Assembly (NCBI RefSeq): GCF_000150275.1
Contig: NW_002060949.1
Coordinates: forward strand, 4,114,499 to 4,178,498
Reading direction: 5' to 3'
Source of the DNA: Trichoplax adhaerens
Lineage: Eukaryota > Placozoa > Uniplacotomia > Trichoplacea > Trichoplacidae
Length of the DNA: 64,000 nucleotides
In this document: positions 29,801 to 42,900 of the stretch, in pieces
Position numbering within the stretch: the first letter of the stretch is position 1
Layout of the letters: each line of letters begins with the position of its first letter
Notes under the pieces: model-generated
The model's database searches: none
The model's input: the letters and a program-made list of their open reading frames with translations, nothing else
Told to the model about the DNA's origin: nothing
Translations under genes and position numbers: made by a program

Positions 29801-29866
29801 TAGCTCCTGTTAAGCTTGGATGATGATTTGGTTACTATACGACGAGATGAGATAATCGTCTTTTAA
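23844..29866 (+). CDS. SIDT: SID-1 family transmembrane protein, copy 3 (25 coding exons, short cytosolic loop)
   Basis: Third tandem SID-1/SIDT paralog; 748 residues. Exons: 23844-24041, 24278-24396, 24561-24704, 24848-24890, 24987-25085, 25368-25451, 25610-25730, 25939-25986, 26118-26264, 26437-26474, 26586-26653, 26736-26802, 26879-26952, 27049-27123, 27225-27285, 27365-27407, 27712-27786, 28117-28253, 28457-28559, 28658-28719, 28837-28883, 29120-29225, 29357-29467, 29598-29711, 29804-29866. The N-terminal signal peptide is about 1-28. Several NxS/T sites lie in the ectodomain, as expected for a lumenal or extracellular domain. The first membrane segment is near 290-312. Exon 10 is only 38 bp, so the loop before the multipass core is much shorter than in copies 1 and 2. 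Core residues Ser424, Glu483, His491 and HxxxH 712-716 (HDIWH) are retained. The exon 10 acceptor has two adjacent AGs three bases apart, so one residue may vary. An unusually long exon 15 (61 bp against 49) follows. Confidence 0.92.
27597..27618. repeat. (ATCA)n microsatellite in an intron of SID-1 copy 3
   Basis: About five perfect tetranucleotide units lie in the intron between coding exons 16 and 17. They are flanked by short diverged repeats of a CTTTTGATAGNAT-like element over about 27535-27700. Confidence 0.8.
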
Positions 29867-31676
29867 TAGACAAAATGTCGGTGCAAAGAAAATAGATAAC
29901 CGCCAGTTAATGGAAGAACAGTTTCCTCTTCATAGCCTAAATTCCTATATCGTTACTCTAAATTGAAGTTAGTCCTTCAATGTAGACACATAGCTAATAC
30001 GCAAGTTTTTACTGATTTTAATGAATCCTTCCGCTAGTTATTAACTTTCTGAATCAGAAATAGCACAATACATTTTTGACTCAACTTCAATACCTCAATT
30101 AAGTCTAAGCTTTGTTAATGTCTCGAATAATTTCACTATCAAGCATGTTTCTGTTTTTATATTTCTTGAACTTTACAGTTAGAATCTAATTTAAATACTA
30201 TTTTAGTTTCTACATTTGCCAAGATTTGACTAATCATAGTAGCAAGAAATAGCAATTTGTGAACTCAGTGATTTCATTTGAGAACTTAGCTTACTAATTT
30301 TTAGCACTGCTTATCGTCAAAAGATAGAATGTGGTTTTAAATAATTTTTATGATATTATTAATAACTGTTTCTATCTATTCTTGATTATTTCAACTAAGA
30401 CAGTAATAAAAGTCTATCTGATCGATGATTTAACCTAGAAAGGAATATTAAACAAGATTTATTTCTACATTTATTCACTTCACTTAGGGCAGTAAAATAA
30501 TCTAGTCAATGATTGTACTTATCTCAATACGTACGCCTAGTTATAATACTATGCAATAGATCAAGCTAGGAGATTTAGCCATTTCTTGTGATAATTTTAA
30601 CTTGCTGATTTTCAATCCTAGTTGTATCATAGATAGAACTTAATATAAAGTTCATTTTAGACGCCTTTATCAGTAGACTTCCATCTATGGTTATTTATTT
30701 CAGCAAAGGGAGCATATTAAAACCAATTAATTTTACGTACCTATAATATCAAACATCATTTATTTTCACTTTATTTATTTTAATAAAGGTAGCAAAAATA
30801 ATTAATCTGTTCCTTAATTTCATCTGGCTTTCCTATTTGATTTCATAGTACTGTACATGAGATTAGTTCACTTATTTTATGGAAAATAAAATATTCTTGC
30901 AAAATTGATATTGGTATATTAGTATGTACATCTTGAATATAACATCGTCTCAGCTGCATATTGAATAGATAGCACATCAAGAAAGATTAGGAAAAAAACA
31001 GTTATCAAGGACTAATATCATATCGCTACGCAACGAAATTACGAGGATAAATAATAAATAGAATGTTAAAATTTTAAGAAAGAAACGATTTACAAATACT
31101 CTGTGTTAATACTATCACTCTTTTAGCAGGAAAACCCTATTTGTAATACACCATCAACAAGAGTGTTTATGATACTTTTGTACGTACGTGTATGCTCAAG
31201 AAATTAAGGATTGTAATATTATATAACTGATACTGGAAGACATCCATGAATACCGTATCGTTTTAGGCAGTCATAGATAGGTATACGGACAAAGATCAAG
31301 ATGAGCCAGCACTAAAGACTAATAGCGTATAAAAACTGCTAGGAACAAAAATGATAAGAGCAAATAAAATGACGAGATCCGCTAAGAAATTGACTGTCAC
31401 AGCGCTGTAAATCATTTCTAGATGGGAAGGCTTGCTAAGATATATCCCGTAGATAAGAATATCAATGATACCTTAATACGCTCTAGAATAAGATGAAGGC
31501 TGCCAATTATTAGCCAATATAAAGAAACCTGATTACTTGTAAACATTGATTTTGTAACCCTAGTTTATTAACCTTATCGTTTTGGGCTCATCCATCACCC
31601 TTATTGACTATACGAGTATCATCTTATAGATCAAGTTCCATCAACATGGGGAAACTTTAACATTTACATATACGAG

Positions 31677-31707
<31 letters not shown>

Positions 31708-32640
31708 TAACCTTGTAGCTTGGAAAAATTGATATAGCATATTTTAAAGCTGCCTAACGACAGAGCTTACAAAAATAAGATAAGAATCATGTATAGCAAA
31801 TCCAATGGATAGAGAGCATTCTTCGATTCTTTATTGGCTTACTTTATTGATCATGCTTTCTATTAGCTCCAGCCAACAAGCAGTATCTTTGGCATTTTTA
31901 TACATTATCTTTGTTGCATTAACTGCTGATTTGAATATACAATAAGGCATCTATAGCAATAATTTAAAAGATTTGAAAGCAATTAATGTAAAATAATGTT
32001 AACTAATTGAGGTACGGTATCCACTAAGTTAGCCGTAAAATTTCCTACATAAGCGAAGCAGCCCAAAGGTAATCCTATTGAAATATCATCCATAGCCCTC
32101 TTTTAGACCTTATTGTATCTTCATTTCTGCTAGTATAGAGAAACGTTATTACTTATAAATATCAGTCTTGCAGCTTTAGCTGGTGAATCCAGAACATTAT
32201 AGGACATCCACTATATTAGCTCCAATTCGCATATGTATAAATGATGCTTACGAAAGTATTTGCTTAACATATCACCGCTTCTAGAGCACCATCCCTTAAT
32301 GTTCACACCAGGTACCAATTTATATGATGGTGGAGAAGTTTTAATACGACCTTGTTGACTTTATTGGTGCACTTTAATTGATAAATGTAATGATTGAATG
32401 CCATACACTACAATAGTTTAAAATCCTTGCTATGGAAAGATACAAGGTAAAGCTAAATGATGGAGAGATTGCCATCTATTGTTAAGGTCGTAGATTATAT
32501 CGCTTCGATCCATTATTTCCATTTCCTACCCAAATGGAGTAACTTCTCATACTTTCATGCGTTAATTCTCCGTAACTTTACTAGAAACTGTAGCCCATAG
32601 AAGTAACTTCTTTATCACATTCCTCGCAATCGATGTAGGT
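29867..32640. other. Intergenic, no gene seen
   Basis: This lies downstream of SID-1 copy 3 and downstream of the - strand sulfotransferase, so it is a convergent tail-to-tail spacer. No coding potential is recognised. Its right end grades into fragments resembling the sulfotransferase 3' flank (about 32630-32665). Confidence 0.5.
31677..31704. repeat. (TA)14 microsatellite
   Basis: An uninterrupted TA run of 28 bases, immediately preceded by the ATACGAGTAT motif at 31670-31679. Confidence 0.9.
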
Positions 32641-32675
32641 GCAACGGATACTCCAATAGAAACTTAAGCTACAAC

Positions 32676-32929
32676 ATTTCGTAAACCACATTTACTTATT
32701 TGTGTCTAAAATAATTACTTAATGAATAGATAAGATTAACAGACTGGCCCAATTGACTTCTTTGCTAGCATTGACTGATTTTGGTGATAGTGGTTTAAAT
32801 TGCGATTTCTATTTGCTTAATCTCGGATAACTTTTCCTTCATTGATGTTTTAATTTAACGTCCGTCCTAAGATGTATGCCAACAATCTATCGGAATGCAA
32901 CTAGGCTCCAATAAAACTATATCCCGCAT
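32676..32929 (-). pseudogene. Decayed copy of sulfotransferase 3' end (unit C)
   Basis: On the - strand this unit resembles the last ~190 coding bases of the intact sulfotransferase plus ~55 bases of its 3' flank. Landmarks shared with the live gene are the complement of the TGTGG(T/A)TTAC.AAAT segment, the AATAATT..TTAATGAA segment and the region encoding the SPGLIKSIKEAN part. It contains stops and indels in every reading, lacks the 5' part and the catalytic core, and cannot encode an enzyme. It lies about 255 bp from the next unit. Confidence 0.75.
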
Positions 32930-33172
32930 CATTTTGTAGACCACATTTAGCTATTCGTTTCCTAAATAATTGCTTAATGAATGGATAAACCTATAAACCG
33001 TCCGATCAACTTGTTTGATAGAATTGACTAATTTTTGGTGATAGTTGTTCATCTTTACGATTTCTGTATACTTAATCTCAAATAGCTTTTCATTCATTGA
33101 TGTATTAATTCAAAATCTGTTCTAAGATGTACGCCAATAATCCATCGGGGTGCAACTAGCTAATAATAAAAT
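32930..33172 (-). pseudogene. Decayed copy of sulfotransferase 3' end (unit B)
   Basis: A better preserved tandem copy, directly abutting the stop codon of the live gene. The CATTTTGTAGACCACATTT landmark occurs here (32931) and in the live gene (33184), a spacing of 253 bases. The copy carries frameshifts and stops. The boundary segment with GATGTACGCCAATAATCC corresponds to the 3' flank of the intact gene, so the repeated unit is coding end plus 3' flank. Confidence 0.8.
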
Positions 33173-34483
33173 TTATTCCATGCCATTTTGTAGACCACAT
33201 TTTGTTACTCGGGTCCAAAATAATTGCTTGATAAAACGATATAATTTATAATCGGCCTGATTGGCTTCTTTAATAGATTTGATTAATCCCGGTGATAGCG
33301 GTTCATTTTTTCGATTTTTATTCACTTTATATCTGGAAATTTTTTCATTAATTTGCGTAAAAAAGTTAGGCAATATCTTACGAAACAACTGACTGGATAA
33401 ATCCCATTCTTCCAACAAGCCAATGACTGCATAATTGGTTAAAATATTCCTCTTAGCTTGACGTAATGCACGTTGATTACCTAGAGCACAATATTTATCA
33501 TAACCACAAAAAAACCTCGTCATGACATTTAATTCGCAGCCTTGGTGTTGTTGCTGGAAACAGTCCTGTAAAGATTCATTGAATTGGCCAAGATTTCTCA
33601 TCTCCTTTAATTTTTCTTTAGGTCTATCACCATACCTTTGGTAATAGTAATGGGACAAATAACGATCGAGTGGATCTCTAACCATATTGATATAAGTATA
33701 AGATAAATTATAGATAGTTGAGTAATAGAAATGAGCAACATAAGCTAGTCGTGGATATTGCCAAGGGCGTCGATGTTTGATAGCATATTGAATTTCACTT
33801 TTAATGGCTTCATGATTTTTACTACCGAAAATCTCCCACTGCATTGTACTCCCTATCGATAAAAAAATGAGACAAAAATCATATCAATCTTCAATGAACG
33901 CTGTAGTAAAATACTAATACTAATACTAACGGTACTGATTATTTTAAGCTGTACTATAGAACTTGTATAACTAGAAAACAAAATATAAGAATACGCCATA
34001 GCACGAAAAAAGAATATTCATATTCCCCTCAACAAGTAGCTATCTTTTACCTACTAGGACTTTATATTGCAACTTGGCCGCACTGCGCTTGATTAACTGA
34101 GCTGTTGATGTACTACCTGTTTTATGGATTCGATTATATAGCAAGATTGGTTTATTTATTGGTTGGCATTTCAACTTGTTCAGGATTTTCCAATCATTAC
34201 CATTAGCACTGGCACCTACACAAATTAACCAGTGAATAGGCTGCATTAACATTTGACAATCCTCTTAAAACCATGCAATTACTAACGTTCAACTTTACTA
34301 TTTTTATTATCTATTTAGAGTATTTATACCTTGTTTAGCTAATAGTTTACTCACTGGATCGATGGAGTGTTTAAAAAACGAACTCATAGGAAATAGTATA
34401 TAAGACCAAGAGTAAATTAAACAGAAGATCATCAGTCCAGAGTAAAATAAAGTTCGTAATTTTAATTTCTTCATCGCTTTCAT
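33173..34483 (-). CDS. HS2ST1: Heparan sulfate 2-O-sulfotransferase-like enzyme (3 exons)
   Basis: Golgi type II membrane enzyme that should transfer sulfate from PAPS to the 2-O position of uronic acid in heparan sulfate. Exons on the - strand: 34483-34355, 34240-34051, 33852-33173; joined product 332 residues against about 356 for vertebrate HS2ST. A single hydrophobic signal anchor lies near residues 11-31. The 5'-phosphosulfate loop is NRIHKTGSTS (79-88, Lys83). A candidate catalytic His147 lies in the AHFYY segment. The 3'-phosphate-binding stretch is VRDP...LSHYYY (164-176, Arg165, Ser173), followed by the family FFCGY segment and cysteines. HS2ST has two histidines near the catalytic site; only one is evident here. 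The loop before VRDP is also like that of uronyl 2-sulfotransferase, so UST-like specificity cannot be excluded. The first intron could instead use a donor at 34329 and acceptor before 34220, changing a few stem residues. Confidence 0.85.
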
Positions 34484-37400
34484 TTGCAGACAGTAAATAG
34501 ATTGGACAGCTTAATTTACGTTAATAAAAAATAAGTTTAAGGTTTGATTTGATGCTACTATTTCCAATAAAATTAAGTTGATAATGGTGCTTCTGTTAGC
34601 CAAAAAAGATCGGATAATAACAAGGTAGATCTCCCCAGAGAAATAGAATAACAACAACTAATTTTCAACGATAAAGACAGGTCATTCTACACATCTTTCC
34701 AACGCTTTATTTGCTCATTCGACCGCGTCTTTGTACTTCTAAAATGATCTTAATTTCAATCAAATTATTTAAGAATTATAACAATATTCTTGCTGTCAAA
34801 GAAATGTCCCCAACACCTTCTATAGGACTAACATTTCATCGCTAGAGCTTTCACATCTTCACATCGTAGAGTAACGCCCATGAAAAATAAATTTTGATCC
34901 ATCCAAAGTGCAATTTTTATTTCTCATTATATTGTCATAAAGCCACATAATATTAATCGTCAATACGGATAGAGCAATAGTGGTGATGATTACTTGAGGA
35001 TCAAGCTGGATCAAGCAGACTGTAATCCGGGTTAAACTACAAGATTAAAGGATATCTGACGTATCATCAACATGTATCTTTTTATTTTTACCTCTCCTAT
35101 TTTATTCAATCCCAAGGCAAAAGACGCTTACAATGGATAATCTTCTAGCACTGTATGGCTCTTACTAAACTACTGTAAAATGTCAGTATGAAATGGCGTT
35201 TCATTAATTTATTGCATTATAAGCATAAAAGCTATGAAATAAAAGAATAGATTAGCATAAATTAATAATTTATGACCTCTACTGGAATGGTACCACTCCA
35301 TAGAGCCGACTTGAATGTTTTAGTATCGCAATTTATAGCAGGCTTTTTACTCTAATATACGAGAATAAATTGACCCTATCATCCATAACCAATTAGATAC
35401 TGGGAAAGGATAATTCCAATTCATTCTGGCCTAGCAGGAGGTAGATACTGTTATTTTAGACTATGAAAAAAAAGACGGTTTCATATCCTTCGAACACAGT
35501 AGTCATATCATCCACTCAATACAACCTCATATTGTCCAAGCTTCTAATTTAATCAGGAAGTAGTTGCTACCTCGTGCATGATTGTCCTCATAAATTAATT
35601 TTAATGTTTGTAGCTTACAGCCATTAGGAAAGACTATTGCTATTTTATCAAATGTTGAGTTTGCAGTTTAGCAACAGTATAATATAAAGTAGACTTAAAA
35701 GGATAACCTATTTAAAATATGTAAATGGTGGGATATAATGATTGCCCTGTTGCAATTAATATACGCTATGTTAGCCCGTACCTATACATCCAGTCTATCG
35801 TATGCTTTCTACATTGTATTTGGGATATAAAAATGTCATTCAGCTAGATTATGGTATAATATATTGCGTTCTAAAGTATTATTATCCTTTCCTACTAGCA
35901 CTTGTTTGAATTAGTACATTGATAGATCCATCAGAGCGCGACATAGTATTGGCGATCTTTTATTACTATTTATAAAAGAGGTAGGAGTATATTAAAAACA
36001 TTTTTAGTTTAAAGTATACTATCAACTATATTAATGTCACTTTAGCTTCTGAATTGATTACATAGGGCGACAAAATAGCTTAGAACTTGTTATCTATTGT
36101 TGAAAAGGCTCTTGTTTCATAAAAGCTTCTTCAATACGAGTATGGAAGAGATAAAAATATTTACAGTCTACTTTTTTCCTAACAGAAATATACCAGTAAT
36201 TTTTAAAATAGAGATTTAACATAAGCAATTACTAGAAGTCCATCTTTGCCAGAATTGCAAGTGCAATATTTAAAATAAGAAATATCGGGCTGATACGTGA
36301 GAACATGTGATAGAAGAATTTCTCATTGCAATTCTCTTCTAAAACTCTTATAACAGAATAATTCATCATGAGTATACAGTAAACGTGCAAGCAAGTATCG
36401 GTATATCCAGTAATACTATCAATGAGATTACCATTAATTTCTATAGGTATTTCTTATTAGGTAGGCAATATCGAAGAAGGCTTTTAGCTTTTATTAGCTC
36501 GCGATGGAAAACTGTTAAAACTTTAAAAATTATCGTTAATCTATCTTTTCGTCTTTTCGTGCCATGGTGTTACGGTGTTGCCTTGTCATTAGGATAGTTT
36601 AATAAGTACAGTAATAGCTAGTATGGAGAATATCCATATTTGCAGTGCTAGGTAAGATTCAAAATATTTACCGATAGAAAAGCTATGTAAGAAACATCTC
36701 AGTTCGAAATGTTTCTCCTAGTAAGGTATATTAATAATACTGTTGTTGTTTACAAATTAGACGGTTCCTATATAAACGGGAACATTTGAGTTGAGTGGTG
36801 TGGTAAAAAGTTGTACATGTATCTTTGCTAATAAAAGTTTCATCTTTACAGTATTTTGCTATGGGTGTTTAACGTTAAGTAAAAGGGCGTTTAAGTCAGT
36901 AACTACTTATAGACTTTTACTGTACGTTACCTTGTCGCATGCTTTATGAAACTTATATGAAGTAGAGAATAGCACAGATAGTCAGAATACTGTACATTAA
37001 TAGCATACGAGAGTAACGACTACCGCATACATATTTACTTCTAAATATCGGTTACCGTAAACCTATACCCGGTACCCAAAAAAGAAAGTGAATATGCCAT
37101 ACTGTTGTCTTCTGCATCTATCTACTAGTAAGCAATTATTAACGGTGAAGATTCGGATTTTAATAGTTAGAGGCTTTATTAGAAAATGAATCATAAAGTA
37201 TTAATAGAGGTTATGTTATCATTATCTAAAGTATGAGAATGAAAGAAATTTCACTAATCAGATGAAGCCAAATCTGAGTTTCCGAGAATATACAGTTTAA
37301 TTACATGAAACCTTAATAAATAAAATTCATGTCATCCTAATTTATAGTCCAATCTAAATCTATTATATGGCATATTGTGATAAATAGAAGCTTACTTCAC

Positions 37401-37499
37401 TACAAAGGCATCAAAAGGCTATCAATATTAAAAGAGAATCAAACAGAAACTGTTAATTTTTATAACCTTCTTTTCATTCCTTCTAAATCGAAATAATTC
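34484..37499. other. Intergenic between sulfotransferase and CIB gene A
   Basis: No gene was recognised. The open frame 36385-36597 (+) has no signal peptide or recognisable domain, and no acceptor or donor partner was found. One ATACGAGTAT motif lies at 36134-36143. Confidence 0.45.
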
Positions 37500-39909
37500 T
37501 CAGATACGAATGCAAAATGAGCTGCGGAGCGTAAACAGAATGAGATATATTAGGTGATGTCCCATCAGAAAATATTTCAAGCCATGCTTATTATTTTGCA
37601 ATGTCCTAGCTTTTACTAATGTAAAAGGTATCATACTTTATAATTTAATCCATATCACTTCGTTTTATAAAACTATTTAATACCTTTCAAAATTTGGAGA
37701 ATGAGTAAGAAGATGCATAAATTCTATCTGGCAGAGTGTTCGACTGTGATCTAAATCTGCTTCATCTAAGACCTAAGAAATAATTTATCTGTAATTGCAA
37801 CTTGATCCATTACAAGGGTTACGGTGTCTGTTGTATATATAGTTCGTAATAGATTAAATACGATATCTTAACCATAAAGGCATAAATAAAGGAAACACTA
37901 TATATGTACGTATGTGATGATTGTATGGTAGTACTTGTAATACAGTAGGTGATAACATTGTAAAAGGCGGACTGATAAGTTACTAATTGTAGTGCGAAGT
38001 ATAAACTGTAATCGTATCGAGGTGTAACCTCGTGTAGCTATAAATACCGATCAACTAATAATAAAATGCGGTTATCAATCTTACTCACGGAGTGAACTTA
38101 TTATTGAAGAACATAACAGTGTCATCCGTCAAAAGTATAACTATACAATATTTCAGACTATGAAAAGAATTTCTGGTGCAATATACTGTAGTAAACGAAT
38201 TTCATCAAGTCAAACAAGATTCACTATTCCGTAAAACTATTTAATTATTACAAATGTGACAGATTCTATCAATATTTACTTAACCAAAACATTGACATAT
38301 AATGACTATGATCTATAATTGGATACTCTGTAATCTCAGAAAGAAATGCACTAAAAGAAATAAAGTAGATAAGTAAGATTATCCAGTGTTGTCACTACGA
38401 ACAATACTATAGTCTTACCGCCTCGATAAGTATATTTAATTCCTCTTCATTAATTCGAGCTTTACCACATAATCTGTAAACCAGCTGCGCAAGATCGCTT
38501 CGTCCAATGCTATTATCGCCGTCAAAATCTATCAATGCGAATAAGTAGACCTTATGCTAATACTTTTTACTTGTATTTGCTAAAGATTATAATTCTAGCT
38601 TATTGTACAGAATATACGCATAGGGCGAATAGGGTAGTCAAACAATATTAGTATGCTGACATGGTGCTAAAAAGAAATAAATTTAGTTAATATTACTTAA
38701 TAGTAGTATAATTGCATACCATAATCATACTAAAAAATAACATTTGGCAAAGAGTTATCTAACATAAGGCGATAATTATATTATATTTTTAAAGAATAGT
38801 AAATTTTCATGCTGAATAAAAATTTTAATTATTCAAATTAAACGAAATCATATAGCTTATCATTTACCATAGATCGCAAAGGCTAATTCCGCCTTCAAAT
38901 CTTTAGGAGCCTAATAAAGATATTAAACAAGACATTTACATATATACCCGACGAGACCTGATCGAAATCATTAAGTAATGCTTATTTGATAAAAAATACT
39001 ATACTAACACTAACTTTACTGCTATAAGATGAGACAAAAGAAATATTTATAAGATTAAAATTTCCTCTTACTTTCTGATTAAAAAAAGAAAAAAGATTAA
39101 CCGTATCTTCAAAAGACATGCTTCCATCACGATCTTCAGACGACGATAAAATAGTACAAATTCGATCTGCAAATGGATTTACCTATGATGTATTCGATAT
39201 TAAAGTATCTTTAAGGAGAATACAGTATAAGCCATAATTTTTATATCTAATGATATACCGAGCTTTTCTCTACCTATATGCTACCTAACTACTTTGAAGA
39301 TACCTCCTTTAACAAACTAACATAAGCAAATTTAATTTGGAATATGGCTTAATGCAATATATCAAATATTGTGAGATTCCATGATGCATGCCTTACAGTC
39401 ATTTCTGCTAGATCTTCAATGAAATCAATTTGGGATATTCTGCATTCCCTCCATTGACTAACATTTCTATTTCTTATGCGAAGCAATTCAATCCATCGTC
39501 GATGACATCTAAAGTTATTTTATAATTAATTTTTCATAGCGTCGTCATAGGCAGAAGTAAGCGTTACATTCTCAACCACGATATCATAGATCATAAGAAA
39601 GTGAACTCAAAATATTAATCCTGTAATTTTAGCCTAAAAAAGCAAAGTTAACAACTACATAGCTAGTAAGTCATTAATTGAAAGAAATGTGGCACAAAAT
39701 TCACCGAAATAACTTACTCAAGAATTTCTCTGCTAGACAAATACATTGATTTCTGTTTCGATACATAAGTACGCCGTCATAAATAAGAATAATATCAGCA
39801 AAAAATTTGATTATTCAATCTAGCGCCATGAAATTTTATTTCGATCCCTCACTACCTTTAAATTTTCTAATTCTTCTTTCGTTATCTGTGTGCTAGAATT
39901 TCCACCCAT
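37500..39909 (-). CDS. CIB: Calcium- and integrin-binding (CIB) family protein A (8 coding exons)
   Basis: EF-hand calcium sensor of the CIB/calmyrin family; members bind integrin tails, kinases or TMC channels. Exons on the - strand: 39909-39856, 39752-39718, 39508-39397, 39182-39072, 38910-38868, 38528-38419, 37772-37684, 37521-37500; 191 residues, the length of human CIB1. The N-terminus MGGNSS fits an N-myristoylation signal (Gly2, Ser6). The family segment NPFADRIC starts at 69. EF-hand 3 loop, 119-130, reads DFDGDNSIGRSD, with Asp at position 12 as in CIB1, which favours Mg or weaker Ca binding. EF-hand 4 loop, 161-172, reads DLDHSRTLCQIE: it keeps Asp1, Asp3 and Glu12 but has Ser at 5 and Cys at 9, so weaker binding is likely. 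The C-terminal exon ends SSFCIRI like CIB2. It lies divergently from gene B, which shares every intron position. Confidence 0.92.
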
Positions 39910-42900
39910 TCCTTCACGTAAGGTTATTCTATCCAAATGATAATAATTTTATTATTACTCTTAGTCCAGTATCGAAGCAGTTGTCAATGTCATAAACATC
40001 AAATATTGACTTATCTAAGCCTTTTAATTAAAAATAAGAACAGATGTGAAGTAAGTAATAAAAATGTAAACATAACTCATAAATACAGTATGATCAATAT
40101 CTCTTAGAATCTATCTATATAACCATAACCCTAAGGCTAAGCCTAAATCCTGAATCTACTAACGTCGCCGGTGTACTTATTTCCATTTATTTGGTGTATT
40201 TCTAAACAAGGGATATTTTGAAAATGACCTTTACTAATTGCTATGATATTTATAATTCGGTATTACTGTATACAAAACCTTCAATTTATATACTGTATAA
40301 GTGAAATAATATTCTAGCAGCCTATTTTGTTACGTAATAAAACACTTCAACAAAGCAATATATGATAAATGCAACTATGATAAATGGGGATTTATAATCG
40401 CTTAGGTTCGTAATCTATTGAATCCACTCACTCGAAATTCGAGTGATTAAAAATGGAGTTAATCTCTAACGTGACTCAATTATACAAAAACACCTATTCG
40501 TCATACCACTCATCATGCAATTAGTTTATTAAGCATAAGAGACTATTCCACGTCCTAGAGCTACCTTACTTCATAGTACTCTATAACTAGCCGAAATCAC
40601 TACACTAAGATTCGTTTCTAGACTTATAAACCCTTCTAGTATATTTATAGATGTTTCAAGAAAAAATAAATTTAGCTACTTCATTGAAGGCAATGCTTTT
40701 GCGATATTTAATTCGAGATTTTGCCTAAGTTATCAAGCTGCAATTTTATAACTCCATTTTTTTGAATAAATGTAATATGTAATATACCGGCCTGAAATAA
40801 TTAATTTAATAGCTTTGTTTATTAAAGCTTAAATATGCCCATTACTTCATAGCATATCCGGATTTAACCATTACGAAGTTCTCGTCCCGTATATACGTGT
40901 AGGTCAAGAGTCAATCCATCCCTCGTTAATGTTATTGACAATATTCTTCTATTGCAATTTTAGCACAGTTTCAATATGATTCTTCTCAGCTACGCAATTT
41001 TTTTAAGTATATAGTTATATCTAAAAAGCAGATAGGCTTTACGTCGTTAGCTAATAGTCTACATAGCATTTAAAGACATTGTAATAAAATACACTTTATC
41101 CTGTAGTCGCATATTACTGTATCTTAGTATCACTATAAAATAGAATCGTTTGCATAGTAATGAAGAGCTCAAATCATCAAATTGTGGATTAATGTGATTT
41201 CCTAAGGAAACTTAAGTTGTTTTGCAAATTTAAAATCTGTCTAACCATTCAAGGTATATTCCATAGTACTGTTAATACCCGGTAGTTTTTGTCGATAGTC
41301 CGTATATCAAGTCTATACCGATATATTACAAAGTCACAAAATACTTGATTATTAACCCAAGTGACACATAAATGTGATGATTTTCTCGATATGGTTATAT
41401 TCCAGATTACTGCTCAATAGTTAAAGCCTGGTAATTTTCGTGGGTAGTATATCAAGACTATACCGATATATAATAAGGTCGCAAAATACGTACATTTTAA
41501 ACCAAATGAAATTATTAATGATTATGAAAGTCATGTTATATTATCCCAAACGATATGTGAATTTCCTAGTTTCTCTAACTTACTAATATTGCTACCATCT
41601 ATTCAACTATATTGTATGTTATTTGATATTAAGATTAACCAAGTAACAACATATTCTGTTATATTATAGTTCGATTACCCCAAGTGATATTTGAACTTGT
41701 CTATTTTCTCTAACTTACTAATATTGCTACAATTTAATCAACTATACGAGTACGATGTCGATACAGTATATTATTTGACATTAAGGCTAACCAATTAACA
41801 ATAAATTGTGTTATATTATGATTAGATTATCTCAAGTAATATTTGAACCTGTCTATTTTCTCTAACTTTCTAATACTGCTACAATTTATTCATCTATACG
41901 AGTATGATATCAACAAGGTTTGTTGTTTGATATCAAGGCTAGAAATCAACAATGTATTGTGTTATATTATGATTGAATTATCCCAAGTGATATTTGAACT
42001 TGTCTATTTGCTCTAACTTACTAATATTGCTACTATCTATTCAGCTATATGACATCGAAACGACATGTTATTGGATGTTAAGGTTAGCCAATCGTGATAT
42101 TTGAACATGTCTATTTGCTCTAAGTTACTAATATTGCTACTATCTATTCAGCTATATGACATCGAAACGACATGTTATTGGATGTTAAGGTTAGCCAATC
42201 AACAAATTCTTATTCTGCGTGTATTACCTAATGCATTGATATATCATTCCATCTTCTTTTGATGTTCTATTTAAATCTCATTAGCTTTAACAGTAGTCAC
42301 GGACAATATATTCGAGCATATTAATCCGATTTCAAAATAACCTATTTTCTACGCTGCTATCATTTATGATAGGCGACCACTATAATAAAAAGTGGCCCCG
42401 TTGCGTTTATAAGAATAACAATTTTATTGTCATGCAATCGCTATAGTTTGATCAGGTTGAACTTATACCTAGAAATGGAAAGTTAAAGACTAACTTAGTT
42501 CTCTTTCCCTCGATTACAGATGAGAGGTTATATTGCTGGTATAATCGGTCCTCGTATAATTCAATTTCTTCAATTTTCTTCAATAACAGCCCAATTACCC
42601 AAGTCATTCAATGGACTAAGTAAGTTATGATTTAATTCTATTCATATCAAACTCTCAAGTCATAAATTATCTTTCATCCATGAATAGACCTAGAGCAAGA
42701 AATGAACTTCTTACTGAGGTAACCAGCTGTAAAAACAAGATCTACTATAGCGAATTATGACGTCATGATCAGCATGGAGAAAGCAATTTCAAAGCGTTCT
42801 TTTCTTGATAGAGTAATTAGAGGAGCAATTCCACAATCCTCTTTTGAGCTTTTGTAGCGTTAAAATAATCAATCATTGTCATCATTGAATTCTTACTCTT

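Noticed and set aside
36385-36597. 70-codon frame on the + strand
   Set aside because: No domain, no signal peptide, no splice partners; consistent with chance.
37400-37418. Alternative last exon of CIB A
   Set aside because: It stays in frame, but the exon at 37500-37521 encodes the SSFCIRI ending typical of CIB proteins and matches the 22 bp last exon of CIB B.
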